NCBI GenBank assembly: GCA_963975425.1 | Contig: CAXBGS010000004.1 | Location: 558,001 to 622,000 of the forward strand | Length of the DNA: 64,000 bases | Direction: 5' to 3' | From: CAXBGS01 sp963975425 | GTDB lineage: Bacteria; Planctomycetota; Planctomycetia; Pirellulales; Pirellulaceae | Shown: positions 29,218 to 38,870 of the stretch, in pieces | Position numbering within the stretch: position 1 is the first letter of the stretch | How the letters are laid out: each line of letters opens with the position of its first letter | The notes under the pieces: generated by a model | Database searches by the model: none | Seen by the model: only the letters and a program-made list of their open reading frames with translations | Told to the model about the DNA's origin: nothing | Translations under genes and position numbers: made by a program

Positions 29218-29376
29218 ATTCGTATACCGCTGGCAAGGTGTTTTCGCGATTTCGCGACTGACAAATCGAAATGCGATCGGCGCTGAAATACAATCTTCGC
29301 TAGATGTACGTCCTCAACAACGTGCATCCTGTCGCTGTCCCAGGCTTGCCGATACACACGCCGAGAAAGAATCCCG

Positions 29377-30252
29377 ATGCGCCACAACCGATTCAGCAAT
29401 ACTCTGCTATTTCTTACTTGTTTTGCAGGATTCGGTTTTGCACCGGCAACAAGTCGCGCGGCAACGGTGAATAGTTCGAACGTTCATCTAGAAATCAGCT
29501 ACACATTCAGCGGCGCGTTTTACACCGACAGCGGTTTGCCTGCGGAAGCTGACACGGACTTTTCGTTCGACGGGCCGCCAAGTCACTACTTTGATTTTTT
29601 CACGACCTTTGTTTTCACCGAAGGCGATGGGATGGGCATGATCGGTGGCTCGGCAACCGTCGGTGGTGTCAACCACACCTATCCCGACGATGAACCAGAT
29701 TTCAGTACGTTTGATCCGTATAGTGAAAGCGTGACTTTGTCCCTGGAAACGATGGGACAGTCGTCGAGCCCGGGGTCGAACGGTTCAGCCGCGATCGAAT
29801 CAGATCTAGCGTTTTATGTTGTTAATCAAACCGAAGATCCAGGAACATTCGAGCCCGTCTCGTTGACATTCGAGTTCGATTATCTGTACACGTTCAGCAT
29901 GGCGCTGCTGGAAGATTCACCTAACGGCGGCGAGGGCAACGGGTTCATTGAAGTGGACGCATCGGTCAACGGAGACACCACCACGATGTACCCGGGGCTC
30001 ATCCAAGAATTTCATGGTGGACCGGCCAGCATCGTTGACCAACCCGGTTCAGGTACAATTCAATTGATCACCGCACCCGGCGAATCGTTTGTCGAATTGT
30101 TCATTCAAACCAATGTAAATTCGACGACGCTGGTTCCCTCGGTCGCCGTTCCCGAACCATCGATCGCAGCATTAGGCTTGTTCGCTGTTCTTGGTTTAGG
30201 AACCACGCGTCGGCGCAATGCGGCACGTGCATCGGATCTTACAACCGGTTGA
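29377..30252 (+). CDS. PEP-CTERM sorting-domain protein
   Basis: The 291-residue protein has a signal peptide (LLFLTCFAGFGFAPATSRA), a beta-rich Ser/Asp/Thr middle without recognised enzymatic motifs, and a C-terminal sorting signal: VPEPS, a hydrophobic segment (IAALGLFAVLGLG) and a basic cluster (TTRRRNAAR). In this system an exosortase cleaves such signals and the product is anchored or released, often with an exopolysaccharide. No exosortase gene is in the window. The C-terminus follows the PEP-CTERM pattern closely. Confidence 0.9.
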   Translation: MRHNRFSNTLLFLTCFAGFGFAPATSRAATVNSSNVHLEISYTFSGAFYTDSGLPAEADTDFSFDGPPSHYFDFFTTFVFTEGDGMGMIGGSATVGGVNHTYPDDEPDFSTFDPYSESVTLSLETMGQSSSPGSNGSAAIESDLAFYVVNQTEDPGTFEPVSLTFEFDYLYTFSMALLEDSPNGGEGNGFIEVDASVNGDTTTMYPGLIQEFHGGPASIVDQPGSGTIQLITAPGESFVELFIQTNVNSTTLVPSVAVPEPSIAALGLFAVLGLGTTRRRNAARASDLTTG

Positions 30253-30292
30253 GGCCAAAGCTGCGAAGTCGACCTTGACCTCTCAGCGACCA

Positions 30293-30988
30293 TCAAAGCA
30301 ATTTGCCCGCAAAAGCGACGTCATCGGACACCGCACCGTAGCCGACCGAGCCCAGTAAAGGCACGTCGGTGTAGCGGCGAATCTCGTCTGCATTTCGTTC
30401 CGTCGACTGGTCCGCCTCGCGTTCGACTTGACACAGAATCACGCCGGCCGGTGGTAGCCCCGCCAGTTTCGCGGCGGCACATGTGGCAAGCGTTTGGTGA
30501 ATCACGCCCAGACGATTCGCGGCCACGACAATCAACTTGATTCCGTCGAATTGCTTGGCCAGATCGATGTTCAACACACCATCGGCCAGCGGGCTCATCA
30601 GCCCTCCGGCACCTTCGATGATTAACGGTTCTGACTCCGATTCCCAGCATTGGGCACCCGAACGAAGCAGACCGAGGTCGACGGACTTTCCTTCCAGTCG
30701 TGCCGCCTGGGTGGGAGCCAACGGTGCCTTAAAACGCTGAGGGCAGACTTCATGCAGGGTCCGGGGACATCCCGCAGCTTGCCATAACTTGACGGCGTCG
30801 TCGGCGACCAGCTGCGATCCATCGCGTCGACATCCACTGGCCACCGGCTTGTAAACGCCCACCGGACCGGGCCCATGCTGGTGAAACCACTGGGCGATCA
30901 GCGAAGCGGTAAAAGTCTTGCCAACATCGGTGTCGGTCCCTGCAAAAAACAGGGCCGTCCGTTTACGATCTTGGTTCGTTTCCGACAT
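30293..30988 (-). CDS. bioD: Dethiobiotin synthetase
   Basis: The 231-residue protein contains the P-loop GTDTDVGKT (17-25) plus VYKPVASGCRRDG, with Lys and Ser for substrate binding, and IIEGAGGLMSPLADG. This is BioD, which closes the ureido ring of dethiobiotin from diaminopelargonic acid, CO2 and ATP. Size and motifs are normal for the family. It converges on the PEP-CTERM gene and is divergent from aguB with a gap of only 36 bp, so the two promoters overlap. No other bio genes lie here. Confidence 0.95.
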   Translation of the reverse strand: MSETNQDRKRTALFFAGTDTDVGKTFTASLIAQWFHQHGPGPVGVYKPVASGCRRDGSQLVADDAVKLWQAAGCPRTLHEVCPQRFKAPLAPTQAARLEGKSVDLGLLRSGAQCWESESEPLIIEGAGGLMSPLADGVLNIDLAKQFDGIKLIVVAANRLGVIHQTLATCAAAKLAGLPPAGVILCQVEREADQSTERNADEIRRYTDVPLLGSVGYGAVSDDVAFAGKLL

Positions 30989-31024
30989 CGGATTCTTTCG
31001 TTCTCATCAAGCAAGGTTTGTCCG

Positions 31025-31894
31025 TTGGCACGTAATGTACGCTTAGCACTCGTTCAAATGCGATACGCCGGTTCCCGCGATAAGACGCTGGATGCCGCCG
31101 CGCGCATGATCACCGAAGCGGCCGCCGATGGGGCGCAAGTGGTCTGCTTGCAAGAGCTGTTCGCCAGTCCGTATCCGTGTCAGAGCGAGGACCACCGCAA
31201 TTTTGACTATGCCGAAGACGTTCCGGGTACGACGACAGACGTACTGTCGTCGCTAGCGAAGAAACACGAATTAGTGATCGTGGCACCGCTGTTTGAGCGT
31301 CGAGGACCAGGGATGTATCACAATTCGGCGATCGTCCTTGATGCCGACGGCAGCGTTGCCGGGATGTATCGCAAAATGCACATTCCCGATGATCCGCTGT
31401 TCTATGAAAAGTTCTATTTTGCGCCGGGTGATCTAGGTTTCCAGCCGATCACGACTCGCTATGCGAAACTTGGCGTGGGCGTCTGTTGGGACCAGTGGTT
31501 TCCCGAGGCGGCGAGGTTGTTTGCGTTGGCCGGAGCGGAAATCTTGCTATATCCAACGGCCATCGGTTGGATCGCGGACGAGAAGGCCGAGTTCGGGCAA
31601 TCGCAACACGACGCTTGGCGAACCAACATGCGAGCGCATGCGATCGCCAACGGCCTGTGGCTGGGCGCCCCCAATCGCGTCGGCATCGAATCGGAACTGG
31701 AGTTTTGGGGACAATCCTTTATCGCATCGCCGCGCGGTGAAGTCGTTGCCGAGGCCGGCGTTCGCGACGAGTGCGTCTTGATTGCGGATTGCTGTTTGGA
31801 CGAGATTGATGTGGTCCGAACGCATTGGCCGTTCCTGAGAGACAGACGCATTGATGCTTACGATGGATTATTGAAACGTTGGATCGATTCTTAG
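31025..31894 (+). CDS. aguB: N-carbamoylputrescine amidase (carbon-nitrogen hydrolase)
   Basis: I infer a TTG start at 31025, preceded by AAGG at 31013-31016, because the first strand LARNVRLALVQMRYAG must be included and the first in-frame ATG (31058) lies inside it. The resulting 289 residues have the nitrilase triad: Glu44 (CLQELF), Lys117 (YRKMHIPD) and Cys154 (GVGVCWDQWFPE). The phrase CWDQWFPEAARLFALAGAEILLYPTAIGW is typical of AguB, which converts N-carbamoylputrescine to putrescine. AguA is not in the window. Confidence 0.92.
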   Translation: MARNVRLALVQMRYAGSRDKTLDAAARMITEAAADGAQVVCLQELFASPYPCQSEDHRNFDYAEDVPGTTTDVLSSLAKKHELVIVAPLFERRGPGMYHNSAIVLDADGSVAGMYRKMHIPDDPLFYEKFYFAPGDLGFQPITTRYAKLGVGVCWDQWFPEAARLFALAGAEILLYPTAIGWIADEKAEFGQSQHDAWRTNMRAHAIANGLWLGAPNRVGIESELEFWGQSFIASPRGEVVAEAGVRDECVLIADCCLDEIDVVRTHWPFLRDRRIDAYDGLLKRWIDS

Positions 31895-31970
31895 AGGTGT
31901 TTGTGCGGCGTCGGGCGGTGGGCTATTGTGGCAATTCGTAAGAAATCGAATCCCACCGAGGCCCCCACTC

Positions 31971-34900
31971 ATGTCGATCTTTCTGCGTTCACTGATTTTA
32001 GTTGCGTTTAGCTTGATTGCGTTTCAAGCCCACGGCGAGACCTTACGCCAGGCCGTGCCGCTGCAACAACAACTCGAATCGACCGATCCTAACGTCTTAG
32101 CCAGCGAAGCCTTGCGCCGAGGCGATCCGCATCGCGGTGCAATCGTTTTCTATCGATCCGCGGCGGCCTGCGTCGCCTGTCACACCAGCGGTTCACAGTC
32201 GTCACCGCTTGGCCCGAATCTGGCCGAACTTGGGCGTGACACAACCGAGACTTATCTGGTCGACGCACTGCTGCGACCGTCAAAGGACATTCGCAAGGGA
32301 TTCGAAACTCACGCCTTCGTCACCGTTGACGGCGAAGTGATTACCGGCATGGTTGTCCGCCAGGACGATGACTCCGTGACGATTCGGCCCGCCGATAATC
32401 TTGCAAAAGACGTCGTGCTCGACCGATCCGACATCGAACAGAGCCGACCAACGACCACATCGATGATGCCCGACGGTTTGGTCGCGTCACTTCGTGATCA
32501 GCGAGAATTCTTTGACTTGTTGCGGTACGTCATCGACGTTGCTAAAGGTGGGACCGAGGCAGCGAAACGCTTTCAGCCGACCGAGGCCGAACTCGCCGTC
32601 AAGGACGACTCGATCAACTTAGACCACGCGGGCATCATCAAGAAACTGCGCAGCCGTGACTTCCAAGCCGGCGAGAAAATCTATCAAGGTTATTGCTTTA
32701 ACTGCCATGGACGTGACGGCAACACTCCGTCGCTGCCCACCGCTCGTGCCTTTGGCACACAGCCGATGAAATTTGGTGCCGATCCCTATCGCATGTTCAT
32801 GACGCTGACCAAGGGCAATGGACTAATGGCGCCGATGTCGCATCTGACACCCAAAGAGCGTTATCAGGTCGTGCATTATATCCGCGAACAGTTCATGCAG
32901 AAATCCAACCCTGACTACTTCCAAGTCGACCAGGACTATTTGGCCTCTTTGCCAAAGGGAACCGAAGACGGCAGCAAGGTTGAAAACATCGCACGCGATT
33001 TTGGTCCGGCGCTGGGCTCACAACTTCGCCGAGATTTCCCAAGCGTGCTTTCGATCCGATTGGGCAAGGCCACGATCGCGTACGATTTGCATACGATGAA
33101 CCAAGCCGATCTTTGGCGAGGCGGCTTCCTGGACCTGAGCGAAACACAGCACGTCCGACCGCGAGGCGAAGGCACCGCAAACCCCGATGGTGACTCGATC
33201 GTTGGCTTGCAAGGATGGCGTTGGGGACACGAAGGCAGCCTGAACTACACCCGCGAAGATTGGTTGCCGCGTGGTCCGATGCCGGCTAGTTGGATGGATT
33301 ACAAGGGTTACTACCTGTGCGGCAACAAGGTCGTCTTGAGTTATTCGATCGATGGTCGTGACATCTTAGAAATGCCATCGTCCGGGTCCAGCAATTCTGT
33401 CGAGCACTTTTTTCGAATTGGTCCAGGCGCCCCGTTGGTCTTGGCGGTACTCGATGCGGGTGACGCGAAGCGACGCGCCGATGCAAGCCGCAGCGAACCG
33501 GCCACGTTTTCACCGATCGATGAATCGAGCCGTGCCCGCTTTGTCGCCGTCACCGGCGTCGACGGCACTGCGATTGGAGATTTTCGTGCCGGCGTCCGCG
33601 GGAACACCAAAGGGATGAAGTGGCAAGTGCAAGAGAGTCGCTATCTCGTTCTGCAAATTCCCGCCAGCAAGAACACACGAACATTCTCCGTCATTCGCCG
33701 ACCGGCCAGTTCCACTCTGTCCGAAAAGAATACGGACGCCGAAGTCAACGAAAAAGGCATCGCACCCGATCTGATGCAACTGACAAGATGGGAAACCCTG
33801 AACTGGCCTCAAGAAATCACAACCGTTGGCTATCCCGGGCTTCAACAGGGTGCATACACGCTCGACACGATCACGATCCCGGATTCGACGCCATGGAACA
33901 CGTGGTTTCGAACGTCAGCATTGGATTTCTTTGATGATGGCCGGATGGTGGTCACGACCTATGGTGGCGACGTCTGGGTCGTTTCGGGGATCGACGAATC
34001 TTTGTTGCAACTGCGCTGGAAACGATTCGCGGCGGGGCTGTACGAACCGTTCGGCGTACGCGTGGTCGACGGCGATGTGTTCGTGACCTGCAAAGACCGA
34101 ATCGTCCGACTGCATGATCGGGATCAAAATGGCGAAGCCGACTTCTACGAAAGCTTTAGTGCCGACGAAGACGTTTCACCGAACTTTCACGCGTTCAACT
34201 TTGATTTACAAACGGATTCACGGGGTAATTTCTATTACGCCAAAGCGGGCCACGGATCGGACTTTGCGCTGCCCGGTGCAATCATCCAAGTATCACCCGA
34301 CGGGAAGCAACGCAGCGTTTATTGCACCGGATTCCGGACGCCCAACGGAATGGGAATCTTGCCCGATGATCGGCTGACAGCCAGCGACAACCAAGGCCAG
34401 TGGACTCCAGCATCAAAGATCAGCTTGCTGCGACCGGGCGGTTTTTATGGCTGGGTTCAAAGCTACAACATTCCGGGCATGTGGTCACCCGATGGCGGCA
34501 AGATCGATATCAACAACGTGCCAATCCCCGAAACGTTCGATCCGGCCTTGGTGTGGATGCCGCAAGAATTTGACAACTCATCCGGAGGTCAAATCTGGGT
34601 CGATGATCCACGGTTTGGACCGCTCGCTAAACATTTGCTGCATACAAGTTTTGGCAAAGGATGGATGTCTTACTTGATGATGCAAGACGTCGGCGAACTT
34701 TCCCAGGCCGCCATCATCAAGCTTCCCTTTGACTTTCGCACCGGCATCATGCGCGGACGCGTCAGCCCGACCGATGGTCAAGTTTATGCGACGGGGCTGC
34801 AAGGCTGGAACGGCGGCGCTCGCGCAGGGCTGCGAGAAAATGGCATCCAGCGATTGCGGTACACCGGCAACCGCGAACTGATGGTGACCGATTGCCAAGT

Positions 34901-35243
34901 CGAACCCGACGGACTCAGGATTCGGTTTAACTTGCCACTCGATGCGGAGTCAGCCGCTCAGGTATCGTCTTATCAAGGCGAACAGTGGAACTATCGTTGG
35001 CGATCCGACTACGGAAGCGACCAGTACAAGCCGAGCACCGGAAAGAAGGGAACCGACCCGCTGGCGATCGAGAAAGTTTCGCTGGAGGAAGACCAATCAA
35101 GTGTCAAACTGTTCGTCAGCGACCTAAAGCCGGTGCATCAAATCCGCTTGCAATTGTCAGTTGAATCAGAGGATGAATTGAAGCTGAATGAAGAGATTTA
35201 CTGGACGATTAACGCGGTACCGACCGGCCAATCAATCGACTGA
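31971..35243 (+). CDS. Large exported diheme cytochrome / DUF6797 / beta-propeller protein
   Basis: From the ATG at 31971 the protein has 1090 residues. It opens with a signal peptide (MSIFLRSLILVAFSLIAF). A first cytochrome c has C-V-A-C-H (67-71), and a second has C-F-N-C-H (242-246) followed by methionine-rich motifs (MFMTLTKGNGLMAPMSHL) that could supply the distal ligand. Next comes DUF6797 (about 320-620, with FGPALGSQLRRDFPSVLSIRLG), then a propeller of the sorbosone-dehydrogenase type (about 700-980, including HAFNFDLQTDSRGNFYYAKAGHG, RTPNGMGI). Such fusions are common in planctomycetes, exported, with unknown substrate. The upstream start at 31926 adds 15 residues and is less likely. 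Confidence 0.85.
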   Translation: MSIFLRSLILVAFSLIAFQAHGETLRQAVPLQQQLESTDPNVLASEALRRGDPHRGAIVFYRSAAACVACHTSGSQSSPLGPNLAELGRDTTETYLVDALLRPSKDIRKGFETHAFVTVDGEVITGMVVRQDDDSVTIRPADNLAKDVVLDRSDIEQSRPTTTSMMPDGLVASLRDQREFFDLLRYVIDVAKGGTEAAKRFQPTEAELAVKDDSINLDHAGIIKKLRSRDFQAGEKIYQGYCFNCHGRDGNTPSLPTARAFGTQPMKFGADPYRMFMTLTKGNGLMAPMSHLTPKERYQVVHYIREQFMQKSNPDYFQVDQDYLASLPKGTEDGSKVENIARDFGPALGSQLRRDFPSVLSIRLGKATIAYDLHTMNQADLWRGGFLDLSETQHVRPRGEGTANPDGDSIVGLQGWRWGHEGSLNYTREDWLPRGPMPASWMDYKGYYLCGNKVVLSYSIDGRDILEMPSSGSSNSVEHFFRIGPGAPLVLAVLDAGDAKRRADASRSEPATFSPIDESSRARFVAVTGVDGTAIGDFRAGVRGNTKGMKWQVQESRYLVLQIPASKNTRTFSVIRRPASSTLSEKNTDAEVNEKGIAPDLMQLTRWETLNWPQEITTVGYPGLQQGAYTLDTITIPDSTPWNTWFRTSALDFFDDGRMVVTTYGGDVWVVSGIDESLLQLRWKRFAAGLYEPFGVRVVDGDVFVTCKDRIVRLHDRDQNGEADFYESFSADEDVSPNFHAFNFDLQTDSRGNFYYAKAGHGSDFALPGAIIQVSPDGKQRSVYCTGFRTPNGMGILPDDRLTASDNQGQWTPASKISLLRPGGFYGWVQSYNIPGMWSPDGGKIDINNVPIPETFDPALVWMPQEFDNSSGGQIWVDDPRFGPLAKHLLHTSFGKGWMSYLMMQDVGELSQAAIIKLPFDFRTGIMRGRVSPTDGQVYATGLQGWNGGARAGLRENGIQRLRYTGNRELMVTDCQVEPDGLRIRFNLPLDAESAAQVSSYQGEQWNYRWRSDYGSDQYKPSTGKKGTDPLAIEKVSLEEDQSSVKLFVSDLKPVHQIRLQLSVESEDELKLNEEIYWTINAVPTGQSID

Positions 35244-35372
35244 GTCTCGCTTGCCCGCATCGATATCCGATTAATCGACTGGCTGGCAAATCCAATGAAT
35301 GCCGGTAGACTAACATCGTGTACCCGTCGGCGGGACCAGTTTGTTCGACCACCAACATTGGTATTTTCATCC

Positions 35373-35582
35373 GTGAAACGAATCTTTCGAATCTTCATCG
35401 CGATTTCAATGCTTCCTTGTCTCTACCGCGATGCAATCGCGCATCCCGGGCACGGCGTCGACGATGTGACACACTATGCCGTTGAACCGGCGCACCAGGT
35501 TCAATTCGGCGCATGGATGGCCGTGACGTTCCTGGCATCACTATTGTTGGTGGCTGCTTGGTACCGAAAAACGAGCCAATAA
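35373..35582 (+). CDS. Small exported/membrane protein with HPGHG motif
   Basis: This 69-residue protein starts at GTG 35373 (KRIFRIFIAISMLPCLY), giving a signal-like leader, then AHPGHGVDDVTHYAVEPAHQ, and one C-terminal membrane segment (FGAWMAVTFLASLLLVAAW) with a short basic tail. The three His-containing motifs (HPGH, THY, AH) look like metal ligands, and short proteins with H-P-G-H near a signal cleavage site occur next to cytochrome or copper genes in planctomycetes. I do not recognise a named family. A longer reading from 35295 exists but has an Arg-rich N-terminus. It is followed by about 240 bp without a gene. Confidence 0.6.
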   Translation: MKRIFRIFIAISMLPCLYRDAIAHPGHGVDDVTHYAVEPAHQVQFGAWMAVTFLASLLLVAAWYRKTSQ

Positions 35583-35819
35583 GTGATTGACACTGTCACG
35601 TCCGTTTCAACCTAAACACAGAAGCGGCCGGGCTCTCGCCACGCTGCCGATTTCATCTGATTCGTCGACGTACGTTCCGTCGCGGTGCGGCAGGCCACGT
35701 TCTGGTGACCCTCAGCTACGAAACGACACTTGCGAATCAAGATTCGGATCGTTTCAAGAAGTACTCGGGGTTTCGGTAACCCATCGAGGAACAGGTTTAA
35801 TTGCAGATGCCCAGGGGCT

Positions 35820-36602
35820 CTAGGTGCACACGGGCAGTGCTTCGGCGTCAGCGTTGGCAGAAACGCATTGGACGCCCAAAGACTCAAAGACCCGCTGCCG
35901 ATTCGAATCAAGCTGGGGCAGAAAGTGCAAACGAAACGGTCGCCCGAGTGTTGGTTCAAGCCCCGTGGTGATACTGATCGTCGGGCGTTCGTCCGAAGGG
36001 ATACGTTCGATCACATGACTGGCAAACTTGATCGGATTGTTGGAACCGATCACCGCGACGGATTGATTGTCATGCAGTCGCTGCAACACATTCATCAACT
36101 GTGCAGCGTCGACGCCATCGGATGAATGAACACGGTGGTACTTCAACATAGGCCCGTGCGGCTCGGCCACGCACGCAACCAAAGGCTGGTCCGGCAGCGT
36201 GATAACGGGCAATCGGGATGGCGGTGCAGGGCAGAAACGCATTTCGCCCAGCGTGATGGCGGTTTGCGCAAGCGCAAATGCGTTGCACTGATAGCTGGCG
36301 AATTGATCTTCCCTGACGACCAACAATTGTGTGACCACTTGAATCCCGCCGCGGCCACTATATTCCGGGCCGCCAAAAATGGTACGAGCGACAGCCGACC
36401 GGCCATCGGAAAGGGGAAAAGTGCTGAGCACCCATTGATCCAAGTCGTCCTCGTTCAGTGACCCGTGCGACGGCGACCAACGACACAACTGCTGTGACAA
36501 CGCACGATCGATCCCCGGTGATCGAGCGACAAGCTGGTATCCCTTCATCGTGCCTTTATCGGCACTGGTAAAGATGGCTTGTTCGATTTGCAGATGACTC
36601 AT
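35820..36602 (-). CDS. GAP1-N2-like GTPase-associated protein
   Basis: Starting from the ATG at 36602 (MSHLQIEQAIFTSADKGTMKGYQLVARSPGI) the protein has 260 residues; an in-frame ATG at 36776 would add a poor 58-residue N-terminus. The opening resembles the N-terminal type-2 domain of GTPase-associated protein 1 (GAP1-N2), a family that accompanies GTPase genes in bacteria. Other landmarks are SAVARTIFGGPEYSGRGG and FALAQTAITLGEMRFCPAPPSRLP. Enzymatic residues are not evident, so an adaptor or regulator role for the neighbouring GTPase is inferred. It is the last gene of the 48.4-35.8 kb operon. Confidence 0.72.
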   Translation of the reverse strand: MSHLQIEQAIFTSADKGTMKGYQLVARSPGIDRALSQQLCRWSPSHGSLNEDDLDQWVLSTFPLSDGRSAVARTIFGGPEYSGRGGIQVVTQLLVVREDQFASYQCNAFALAQTAITLGEMRFCPAPPSRLPVITLPDQPLVACVAEPHGPMLKYHRVHSSDGVDAAQLMNVLQRLHDNQSVAVIGSNNPIKFASHVIERIPSDERPTISITTGLEPTLGRPFRLHFLPQLDSNRQRVFESLGVQCVSANADAEALPVCT

Positions 36603-36797
36603 GACGGGTTCGCTCGGAGACGATTGATCGAGTAGATTCGATCGAGACAATATGTGATCTGGAAGAGATATGTTCTGAAGTCGCGCTGGCTGAATCGTCA
36701 GCGGTCTTGCAACAGTGGCTTGACTCGCGCGTATGTTCGGCAAGTGCGATGCGTGGCACATGCAGATCAGACGCATATATTGGCTGCGAAACTTGCC

Positions 36798-37712
36798 CTA
36801 GATCTGGTCCGTGATCCAGCGAAGCGGTTCGACGACACCCTGGGGCTGGACGTGAAAGGGCACTTGCATGCGACGCCCACCGGCATCGGCGAGCGTACCG
36901 GAACTGCCGGCTACACTGGCGGCAAAGAACGCGTGACTGCGGAACGTTTGCCGACAAAATTCGGTAAGACGCGGCGTGTTGTTTTCGGCAAATCCTGCGG
37001 GGTCCCATCGCGCCTCGGGGCAAGCGTCGGACTTGGTAAACACGATTGCGATCGCGGGACCGCCGGCCTTGCGTTTACGGTTCCCGTCGACCGATAAACC
37101 GTGAGTTTGCGCGACGTAGGTCGCCAGCTTCATCGCGAATAAATCTTCACCCGGGCCCGTATCGCGAACCTTTAACGAGTCGCAAAGGATCAACACCCCG
37201 GCCGACTTTTTCACGACGTCGCTGATCGCGGGATAGGATCCCGGTTGGTTGACTTCCATCGCAATCGCTTCGCCGGCAAAGTCTGGCGAAATCAAGTCGA
37301 CGTACCGTTCACCTTTCTTCTCCGCCGTCGTGATCTGGCAATGCAACCATTTCCAGGTATCCGCTTCGTTGGCTGTTTTTTCGGGAAAGGTGCGCCGCTG
37401 CAGCGCCGTGATGACCTGCTCTTGCAAATCGACCGCGAATGCGCTGGTCGCTCGCCCACGAAAGTCCTTCCCGCCTTTGCTAAGGATATCCAACAGAAGT
37501 CCTGAATAGACGGTTTTGCCAGCGTTGCTTGCGCCCAACACCGAAACAAAGTGTTGATCACCAATACGTGTCGCCACCGTACGCGATAACTCTGCTGGTG
37601 TTTGGCAATCAGGACAATACGACGCTTCGCTGGGCAGCCTCACATCACAGCACGCACAGTTAAGTGTCACCGGCGGACAACCATCGACCAATTGTTGCGG
37701 GATGTTTAGCAT
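36798..37712 (-). CDS. Zinc-ribbon GTPase (DO-GTPase2-like)
   Basis: I take the ATG at 37712; 37802 adds 30 residues that include no motif. The 304 residues begin with a zinc ribbon (C19, C21/C22 and C33-P-D-C36), then a P-loop GASNAGKT (60-67), a D-x-x-G switch (DFAG, 144-147) and a T-K-S-D base-specificity motif (226-229). These are the G1, G3 and G4 elements of a GTPase. As I recall, Pfam's double-GTPase 2 family has this layout. It lies directly upstream of the GAP1-like gene and downstream of the formylglycine-enzyme-like gene. The C-terminal 75 residues include a WITDQI end. Confidence 0.78.
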   Translation of the reverse strand: MLNIPQQLVDGCPPVTLNCACCDVRLPSEASYCPDCQTPAELSRTVATRIGDQHFVSVLGASNAGKTVYSGLLLDILSKGGKDFRGRATSAFAVDLQEQVITALQRRTFPEKTANEADTWKWLHCQITTAEKKGERYVDLISPDFAGEAIAMEVNQPGSYPAISDVVKKSAGVLILCDSLKVRDTGPGEDLFAMKLATYVAQTHGLSVDGNRKRKAGGPAIAIVFTKSDACPEARWDPAGFAENNTPRLTEFCRQTFRSHAFFAASVAGSSGTLADAGGRRMQVPFHVQPQGVVEPLRWITDQI

Positions 37713-37808
37713 GATGCGACTGGGGGTTGGGGGTGTTTCTGGACGAAGATGGACGAGGGAATAAAAACGATTTTCGAAATGCGACGGTACGGTCCGTCGC
37801 AAAGCCGG

Positions 37809-38831
37809 CTAACCTTCGGGGCTGGGCGGCAACGGCATGTGATCAGCGGTCACGCAGCACCGGAATCCGACGTTGCTGCTGCGATGATGAAGCGGTTGCC
37901 CGCTGCGGAACTGGCACGTTGCCTGCGACTGAAAGTACGTGTCAAAGGAACCACCGCGTATCTCGGCCATCACGTGATCGATCAACACGTCGACGGTGCC
38001 ATCGGTCTCGGGAAGGTACTGAGCGTCGACCCATTCCCAAACGTTACCGATCAGTTGACCGACGCCGTTAGGTGTCCGACCGCCGCTGTATTCGCCAACG
38101 GCAACGGTCGTCGTCTCGCTGCCTGACCATAGATTGGCCTTGGTCGGATCGAACGCGTTTCCCCAAGGATACCGAGGTTCGTTTCCGTCACCTTCACGTA
38201 GCGACCAGACGCCGGCACGTTGCCATTCGGCGGTCGACGGTAAACGCTTGCCAGCCCAGATTGCGTACGCGCTCGCTTCGTACCAACAGATACCCACCAC
38301 AGGATGATCGAGCTGATCGGCGGGCGGCTTTCCATTGGTCCAGCCTTTGGGTCCGCAACAGCCAGTTGCATCGACAAATTGCAGGACGTTGGGCAAGACC
38401 TCCGGCGGCCACAATTCGTGACGGTCGTATCCACCTGCGTCGACAAATTTTTGGTACTCCGCATTCGTCACACAGTGCCGATCAAAATACGTTGTATCAG
38501 CGCACACGAAGTCGCGCCGGATTGTCGCCACTTCCATCCCGCCACCAGAGGAAACACCGGCATCACACAGCAGCGTGACTTCGCCCCCGGGAACCAACGC
38601 CATTTTGCCGGTCAGCGCTCGCCAGGCGCATTGCACCGAAACATCGTCAAACGGAATTTGATTCTCGGCCGACAAAATGGTGCAGTAACGTCCGTCACGA
38701 ATTAGCCGTCGAGTGTCCGGCGGCGCTGCGGACAATTCCAGCTCGTCTTCACGCTTGGTTTGAACCGCCGGACTTGAGGACCGATGAAATAGCGACCCGA
38801 CCGTATCGCTGAAAATGGTTGCTAATGTCAT
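37809..38831 (-). CDS. Formylglycine-generating-enzyme-like (SUMF1/FGE-sulfatase fold) protein, probably inactive
   Basis: The 340-residue protein has an FGE-sulfatase domain from about residue 75: TYFDRHCVTNAEYQKFVDAGG, HPVVGICWYEASAYAIWAGKRLPSTAEWQRA, YPWGNAFDP, IGNVWEWVDAQ, EIRGGSF and CQFRSGQPLHHRSSNVGFRCC. True FGEs use a cysteine pair in the S/C-x(4)-C segment before the RxxxR part; here only one of those cysteines remains (SQATCQFRSG), so oxidase activity is doubtful. Many bacterial FGE-like domains serve as binding modules. It precedes the GTPase by 96 bp in the operon. Confidence 0.8.
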   Translation of the reverse strand: MTLATIFSDTVGSLFHRSSSPAVQTKREDELELSAAPPDTRRLIRDGRYCTILSAENQIPFDDVSVQCAWRALTGKMALVPGGEVTLLCDAGVSSGGGMEVATIRRDFVCADTTYFDRHCVTNAEYQKFVDAGGYDRHELWPPEVLPNVLQFVDATGCCGPKGWTNGKPPADQLDHPVVGICWYEASAYAIWAGKRLPSTAEWQRAGVWSLREGDGNEPRYPWGNAFDPTKANLWSGSETTTVAVGEYSGGRTPNGVGQLIGNVWEWVDAQYLPETDGTVDVLIDHVMAEIRGGSFDTYFQSQATCQFRSGQPLHHRSSNVGFRCCVTADHMPLPPSPEG

Positions 38832-38870
38832 CTTGTTCTCCGAAAGTATTGGGCCGAGTGGTTCAAAGTG

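Noticed and set aside
30252..30285. Imperfect hairpin between the PEP-CTERM gene and bioD
   Set aside because: GAGG/CCTC with mismatches and no T-tract; below the standard I used for terminators.
35767..35783. Small hairpin (GGGTT/AACCC) after the GAP1 gene
   Set aside because: Only 5 bp without a T-tract; too weak to call a terminator for the long operon.
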